Part shown: positions 1-9,000 of the stretch, one piece after another | How the letters are laid out: each line of letters begins with the position of its first letter | Numbering within the stretch: position 1 is the first letter of the stretch | IMG/VR virus record: IMGVR_UViG_3300008259_000066 | Location: 1 to 37,810 of that record | DNA from: a virus | Direction: 5' to 3' (one strand) | Length of the DNA: 37,810 nucleotides | Translations under genes and position numbers: made by a program | The notes under the pieces: generated by a model | Seen by the model: only the letters and a program-made list of their open reading frames with translations | Told to the model about the DNA's origin: nothing | Database searches by the model: none

Positions 1-3000
1 AGTGGTTCGACCGGGACTTCTGGATCAGCTGGATCTTCTGGATCCGATGGAGACAGATACTCAACAACTTCTAGCACAAGCATTGCGATCCCAACATCGC
101 ACCCAACATCAATAACACTTACTGTTGGTACTGGTCTTGCTTATACGACCGGACAAACAGTTATTATAGCAAATCCAAGCTCGGGAAATAAATTCGAAGC
201 TACGGTATCCTCCTACAATCCTGGAACTGGATCGATGACTGTGAATTCGTCATCTAACACAGGTACTGGAACGTATTCAACTTGGGAGGTAAACCTAGCT
301 GGTGCACCAGGACCTGCCGGTTCATCTGGAACATCTGGATCAACTGGTAGCTCTGGATCTAGTGGCACATCTGGATCAAATGGATCTTCCGGATCGTCTG
401 GAACTTCTGGCCAAACCGGAACTTCAGGATCGTCTGGAACTTCAGGATCTTCTGGCTCAACAGGAACTTCAGGAACATCCGGATCTTCTGGTTCAACAGG
501 AAGTTCTGGCTCTAGCGGTAGCACTGGTACTTCCGGCACCTCTGGTGCAAATGGATCATCTGGTTCATCTGGAACATCTGGTGTAAGTGGCACAGCGGGA
601 ACATCAGGTTCATCTGGAACCTCGGGCTCAACCGGTTCATCTGGATCAGCAGGAACCTCTGGTTCAGCTGGTTCTTCTGGCTCAACTGGTACATCTGGGT
701 CTTCAGGTCAAAGTGGTACATCGGGAACATCTGGACTGACAGGAACATCTGGATCTAGCGGATCCACAGGAACTTCTGGAACTTCTGGAATATCTGGAAC
801 TTCTGGAACTTCCGGCTCATCTGGATCGACCGGCTCAAGTGGAACCTCTGGATCATCAGGATCAAGCGGATCAGCCGGAACATCTGGCTCAAGCGGAACA
901 TCTGGCCAAACTGGAACTTCTGGCTCAAGCGGAACCTCTGGATCATCTGGTAGAGATGGAACCTCAGGATCTTCCGGTACTTCTGGATCAACCGGATCTT
1001 CGGGAACATCAGGTTCTTCTGGTTCGACCGGTACGTCTGGTACATCTGGTTCGTCTGGATCTGCAGGAACTTCTGGAACATCTGGAAATTCTGGTACAAG
1101 CGGTACAAGCGGTACAAGCGGTTCTGATGGCGACAAATATGCAACGACATCGGGAACGAATATAGCTATCCCAACCAGCCATCCAACTACGATTACTTTA
1201 ACAGTTGGTACCGGATTAGCATACACAACAGGTCAATCTGTAATCATAGCAAATCCTACTTCGGGAAATAAATTCGAGGCTTCAATTTCTTCATATAATC
1301 CCGGAACTGGTTCCATGACCGTGGATTCGACCTCGAATACTGTAACTGGAACATATTCAACGTGGGAGGTGAATTTAGCTGGTGCACCAGGACCTGCCGG
1401 CTCATCTGGAACAGCAGGATCTTCAGGATCTTCAGGATCTTCTGGAGTAGCTGGAACTTCTGGAACAAGCGGACAGACTGGAACATCAGGAACATCAGGA
1501 ACATCAGGATCATCTGGTTCAACCGGTTCTTCTGGGTCATCTGGAACCACCGGTACGTCAGGTAGCTCTGGTACATCAGGTACTTCTGGTACTTCGGGTC
1601 AAACAGGAACATCAGGTACTTCAGGCACCTCTGGCTCATCAGGATCATCTGGTTCTTCAGGAACTGCTGGTTCTTCAGGAACTGCAGGATCTGCTGGAAC
1701 ATCTGGTTCAGCAGGAACATCAGGATCATCTGGATCTGCTGGAACATCAGGATCAACCGGTACATCGGGCACATCAGGTCAAAATGGAACATCGGGCACA
1801 TCTGGATCAACAGGATCATCTGGCTCATCAGGATCAACTGGAAGTTCCGGAACATCAGGTTCTAGCGGGTCAACCGGGTCTTCAGGTACCTCCGGATCAT
1901 CTGGCACCTCTGGCTCATCAGGATCTGCTGGAACATCTGGATCTACTGGCTCATCAGGATCTTCTGGTTCAACCGGAACATCAGGAACCTCAGGAAGCAC
2001 AGGATCATCCGGATCAAGCGGTCGTGATGGAACCTTTGGTACATCCGGATCATCTGGAAGTTCTGGCTCAACTGGCACATCAGGATCATCTGGATCAACT
2101 GGTTCTTCTGGAACATCCGGGGTTAGCGGAACTGCTGGAACTTCGGGATCAACCGGCTCGTCTGGTACAAGCGGATCTACCGGAACATCTGGATCAGCTG
2201 GATCATCTGGATCTGATGGTGACAGATATTCTACCACGTCATCAACAAATATAGCAATACCTACTAGTCATCCAACCACCATCACATTAACTGTTGGAAC
2301 CGGATTGGCTTATACAGTAGGACAAACAGTAATTATAGCAAACCCAACTTCAGGGAATAAATTTGAAGGAACGATTAGCTCCTACAACTCTGGAACTGGT
2401 TCAATGACCGTTAATTCGACTTCGAACACCGGTACAGGAACATATTCAACTTGGGAGGTAAACTTAGCTGGTGCACCAGGACCTGCCGGTTCATCTGGAA
2501 CATCTGGATCAACTGGTAGCTCTGGATCTAGTGGCTCCAGCGGAAGAGATGGTACATCTGGTTCCTCCGGAACCTCAGGATCTTCAGGATCTTCAGGATC
2601 TTCAGGAACAACAGGATCATCTGGTACTTCAGGAACAACAGGGACATCAGGATCTTCAGGATCTTCAGGATCTACCGGATCATCTGGATCAGCTGGAACA
2701 TCGGGATCTTCCGGTGTAAATGGTTCTTCTGGATCATCTGGCACTTCAGGTACATCTGGCACAGCTGGTACAGCTGGAACTGCAGGTACATCCGGATCAT
2801 CTGGCACTTCAGGTTCATCAGGTTCATCAGGTTCAGCCGGATCATCAGGAACTTCTGGTGTGGCTGGAACCTCCGGTACCTCCGGATCTGCAGGTAGCTC
2901 TGGAACATCTGGAACATCTGGAACGGGTGGCTCATCTGGCTCATCTGGTTCTTCGGGATCTACCGGAACGAGTGGAACCGCAGGTTCTTCAGGTTCAGCA

Positions 3001-6000
3001 GGTTCCTCAGGAACTTCTGGTACATCTGGATCTTCCGGAACAGCAGGAACAGCAGGATCGTCAGGAACGACTGGTACATCTGGATCTTCTGGAACAACTG
3101 GTACCTCCGGTTCTTCTGGAACTGCTGGAACAGCGGGATCTTCCGGAACAACTGGAACAGCTGGATCTTCCGGATCATCTGGCACATCTGGCACATCCGG
3201 CTCATCTGGAAGTACAGGATCTAGTGGATCATCAGGAAGCAGCGGAAGCTCAGGATCATCTGGAACGACTGGTACTTCTGGTACTGCTGGATCTTCTGGA
3301 TCAACAGGTTCTTCGGGTTCTTCAGGAACAACCGGTACATCTGGCTCAGCTGGTACATCTGGCTCAGCTGGTACATCTGGTTCTTCCGGTTCATCTGGCC
3401 AGTCTGGTACATCAGGTTCTTCTGGATCGACCGGATCTTCTGGATCATCTGGTTCTACCGGTACCTCAGGATCATCAGGAACCTCAGGATCATCAGGAAC
3501 CTCAGGATCATCAGGATCAGCCGGATCTTCTGGATCGACTGGTAGTTCTGGATCGACCGGAACTTCTGGCTCTGCAGGAACAACCGGTTCCTCAGGTTCC
3601 TCAGGTTCTTCGGGAAGGGACGGATCGTCAGGAACCTCTGGAGTATCAGGAACCTCCGGATCGTCAGGAACCTCCGGATCATCGGGATCTGCAGGATCAA
3701 CCGGAACATCAGGTTCTTCAGGTTCGACCGGTTCATCAGGATCTTCCGGATCAACTGGTACATCTGGCTCATCAGGAACTTCAGGATCTGCGGGATCCTC
3801 TGGTTTAAATGGTGACAGATATTCAACTACATCAACCGATTCAATTGCGATACCAACATCTCATCCAACCACGATCACATTCACGGTAGGCACGGGATTG
3901 GCTTATACAACTGGACAAACTGTAATTGTAGCAAACCCTTCTTCTGGAAATAAATTCGAAGCGACAGTTAGCTCTTACAATCCTGCTAACGGATCCATGA
4001 CAGTTAATTCAACCTCGAACACTGGTACAGGAACATATTCAACTTGGGAGGTAAACTTAGCTGGAGCTCCTGGACCTGCCGGTTCATCTGGAACATCAGG
4101 ATCAACCGGAAGCTCTGGATCTAGCGGTTCTAGTGGAAGAGACGGAAGTTCTGGTTCTTCTGGAACTACCGGATCATCTGGCTCGTCAGGTTCAACCGGG
4201 ACTTCAGGATCTTCAGGATCTTCAGGAACTACCGGAACTTCAGGATCTTCTGGATCTTCTGGATCTTCTGGATCATCTGGTTCTTCTGGAACATCTGGAA
4301 CATCTGGAACATCTGGTAGAGATGGTTCTTCTGGGTCATCGGGAACTTCTGGTACATCGGGAACTTCAGGCTCATCAGGAACTTCTGGGTCATCTGGTAC
4401 CTCTGGATCTTCTGGATCAACAGGATCCTCAGGATCATCTGGAACATCCGGAACATCAGGATCAGCAGGTTCTTCGGGAACAACAGGTACTTCTGGTACT
4501 TCAGGAACATCAGGATCTTCAGGAACATCAGGATCTTCAGGATCTGCTGGTTCGTCAGGAACCTCAGGAACATCTGGAACTGGCGGATCTGCTGGATCAT
4601 CGGGATCTGCTGGATCATCAGGAAGCTCTGGAACGTCAGGAACATCAGGAAGTACGGGAACGTCAGGCACATCCGGATCCTCAGGGTCTTCTGGATCAAG
4701 TGGATCTAGTGGATCTTCAGGAAGCTCAGGGTCATCAGGTACAGCTGGATCGTCAGGAACTACTGGAACATCAGGGAGTTCAGGGACCGGTGGATCTTCT
4801 GGTTCAACTGGCACATCTGGAACATCTGGTTCTGCTGGAACTACAGGTTCTTCTGGTTCTTCTGGATCAACAGGAACATCGGGAACATCTGGATCAGCTG
4901 GTTCATCTGGATCTACAGGAACTTCTGGAACTTCTGGAACTTCAGGCTCATCTGGTTCTTCCGGATCAACCGGCTCTTCTGGATCATCGGGTACTTCTGG
5001 CTCTGCTGGGTCTACCGGTACATCAGGATCATCTGGTTCTTCCGGTACCTCTGGATCATCCGGATCATCAGGTACTTCAGGTACTTCCGGATCTTCGGGA
5101 ACAACCGGAACTTCAGGATCATCTGGATCAACCGGATCGTCTGGTTCTTCGGGTTCAACAGGAACATCCGGATCTGCAGGAACTTCTGGCTCTTCTGGCT
5201 CCTCTGGTTCTACTGGTTCTACTGGAACTTCTGGTTCTAGCGGATCGACTGGAACTTCTGGAACATCAGGATCAAGCGGTTCGAGCGGTACTACTGGCTC
5301 CTCTGGATCAGCGGGCTCCTCTGGATCAAGCGGATCAAGCGGAACATCAGGAACCTCTGGAACTGCTGGAACCTCTGGAACTGCTGGTTCGACCGGTACT
5401 TCTGGATCCTCGGGAAGTACTGGATCTTCTGGATCTTCTGGATCATCTGGATCTACAGGATCATCTGGATCAACAGGTACATCCGGATCGAGCGGTTCGA
5501 CTGGTACCTCTGGATCTTCAGGATCAACTGGCACATCAGGAACATCAGGATCTTCTGGATCTGCAGGTTCTTCTGGAACATCCGGCTCTTCTGGGTCAAC
5601 CGGTACTTCAGGTTCTTCTGGATCAACCGGTACATCTGGCTCTGCAGGTTCTGCGGGATCCTCTGGCTCTGCAGGTTCTTCAGGATCAGCAGGATCTTCC
5701 GGAACATCTGGAACCTCTGGCACATCTGGAACCTCTGGCTCGTCAGGATCAACTGGATCATCAGGAACATCTGGCTCATCCGGATCATCCGGATCATCTG
5801 GATCTGCTGGATCTGCTGGATCTTCTGGAACATCTGGATCTTCTGGATCATCAGGAACAGCGGGTCTTAGTGGTGACAGATATGCTACTACTTCATCTAC
5901 CTCAATTGCTATACCAACCAGTCACCCAACGACGATCAATTTAACTGTTGGAACCGGTTTAGCGTATACTATTGGTCAAAGTATAATCATAGTTTCAACC

Positions 6001-9000
6001 AGCGGCGGTAATATCATTTACGCCACTGTTACATCCTATAACGCATCAAATGGTGCAATGGTCGTTAGCTCGACCTCAAATTCCGGAACCGGTACATTTA
6101 ACTCCTGGCAGGTCAATCTAGCAGGAGCAACCGGTCAATCTGGAACATCAGGTTCTTCAGGTTCTACTGGAACATCAGGAAGCTCTGGATCAAGCGGATC
6201 TAGTGGAACATCTGGAACATCTGGAACATCCGGATCTTCAGGTTCTACCGGAACATCTGGTACATCAGGATCATCAGGATCTTCTGGAACTTCTGGCACT
6301 TCAGCAAGCTCAGGATCTTCAGGATCTTCAGGATCTTCTGGATCATCAGGTACTTCAGGTACTTCAGGATCTTCAGGCTCAACCGGATCTTCAGGCTCAA
6401 CCGGATCATCAGGCACGAGCGGAAGCTCTGGTACTTCAGGTTCATCCGGAACCTCTGGATCATCAGGTACATCTGGTACATCAGGCTCTTCTGGCTCTTC
6501 TGGAACGGCCGGTACTTCTGGTACAGCTGGCACTTCTGGTACAGCGGGTACATCAGGATCTAGCGGTTCTTCAGGTAGCACTGGCTCATCTGGCTCATCT
6601 GGTTCTTCAGGCTCTTCGGGAACAGCCGGTACTTCAGGAACAGCAGGAACCTCCGGATCTTCTGGGTCTTCAGGTTCTTCTGGATCTTCGGGTTCATCAG
6701 GATCCTCTGGAACTACAGGTTCATCGGGCTCTTCGGGCACATCTGGATCAACAGGCTCTTCTGGAACTTCTGGGTCATCTGGTTCAACAGGTACTTCGGG
6801 ATCATCTGGTTCAACCGGGACTTCTGGTACTTCTGGATCCTCTGGTACATCGGGTTCAAGTGGATCATCAGGATCATCTGGTTCAACTGGTTCTTCCGGC
6901 TCATCAGGTACATCTGGAACTGCAGGAACCGCAGGCACTGCAGGCACTGCAGGTTCTTCTGGAACAACTGGATCGTCGGGTACATCAGGATCGTCGGGTT
7001 CGAGTGGTTCAAGCGGATCAGGAGGATCATCTGGATCATCAGGCTCAACAGGATCTTCCGGCTCAGCTGGAACATCTGGATCATCTGGGAGCACTGGCTC
7101 TTCCGGATCTTCAGGCTCGACTGGAACATCTGGATCCTCAGGGTCAACAGGTACTTCCGGTTCATCAGGTACAACCGGATCCTCAGGAACGAGCGGTAGT
7201 ACGGGATCTTCTGGATCTTCTGGATCTACCGGAACGTCCGGATCCTCTGGTTCAAGCGGAACTTCGGGCTCTTCTGGATCTACAGGTTCTTCCGGATCAA
7301 CAGGATCATCGGGTTCTACCGGTTCTTCCGGCTCATCTGGTTCAACAGGAACTTCTGGCTCATCAGGTTCTACCGGAACTTCTGGTTCTAGCGGATCGAC
7401 TGGTACTTCTGGCTCATCGGGGTCAACTGGTACTTCTGGTTCATCTGGTTCTTCCGGCTCATCCGGTTCAACCGGCTCATCTGGTTCAACAGGATCCTCT
7501 GGCTCTTCAGGTTCTACAGGAACCTCTGGCTCTAGTGGTTCAACAGGATCCTCTGGCTCTTCAGGTTCTACAGGAACCTCTGGTTCTAGCGGATCAACAG
7601 GAACCTCTGGTTCATCAGGTTCTACCGGAACCTCTGGTTCTTCTGGATCAACCGGCTCATCAGGGTCTACTGGATCTTCTGGATCTACTGGAACATCTGG
7701 ATCAACCGGCTCTTCAGGGACCTCTGGATCTTCTGGATCTACTGGAACATCTGGTTCTTCTGGCTCAACTGGCTCTTCCGGTTCTACTGGATCTTCGGGA
7801 TCAACTGGAACATCTGGATCAACAGGTACCTCTGGATCAACCGGCTCATCTGGCTCATCTGGCTCATCCGGAACAACAGGATCTTCCGGCTCAGCAGGAT
7901 CTTCTGGCTCAACTGGTTCTTCTGGCTCAACTGGTTCATCTGGAACTTCTGGATCTTCAGGATCTACTGGTACCTCAGGATCTTCTGGCTCAACAGGAAC
8001 TTCCGGCTCTTCCGGCTCTTCAGGAACGTCTGGATTGAGTGGAGACAGATATTTAACATCCTCAGTAACAAACCTAACTATAAGTTTAGGAACAAAAACA
8101 TTGACCGTAGGGACCGGATTGGCTTATTCTGTAAATCAGAGTGTAGACATTTCTTACGACACCAATAACTGGATGCATGGTGAAGTTTCTTCTTACAATT
8201 CGGGAACAGGTGTTCTTGTTGTTGTTATCACCAGCATTACAGGATCCGGTACCTATTCTTCTTGGATAGTTAATTTAGCCGGTGCAGTTGGACAAGCCGG
8301 TACCTCTGGTTCTTCCGGATCAACCGGAACTTCGGGATCTAGCGGTACCACCGGAAGCAGTGGTTCTACTGGCACTTCGGGTTCTTCCGGATCAACCGGA
8401 TCTACAGGTTCATCTGGTAGTTCTGGAACAAGCGGTTCTTCAGGAACTACCGGATCATCCGGTTCAACTGGATCATCCGGTTCAACTGGATCTTCTGGAT
8501 CTACTGGTACATCAGGATCAACCGGATCATCTGGCACATCGGGATCTTCTGGGTCTACTGGCACATCAGGATCATCGGGATCTACTGGATCTTCCGGATC
8601 TACTGGTTCTTCTGGCTCAACTGGTACATCAGGATCAACCGGATCATCTGGCACATCAGGATCTTCTGGGTCTACTGGTACATCAGGATCATCCGGTTCA
8701 ACTGGATCATCTGGTTCAACTGGTTCTTCAGGAACATCAGGAACATCAGGATCATCTGGTTCAACCGGTTCTTCGGGATCCTCTGGAACCACCGGATCTT
8801 CCGGATCGACAGGTTCTTCTGGTTCTTCTGGATCTTCAGGTACCTCCGGCTCTACCGGTACATCTGGATCAACAGGATCTTCCGGATCGACAGGTTCTTC
8901 TGGTTCTTCTGGATCTTCAGGTACCTCCGGTTCAACAGGCACATCAGGAACTTCAGGTTCTACGGGTTCTACTGGATCATCTGGAAGCTCAGGATCAAGT

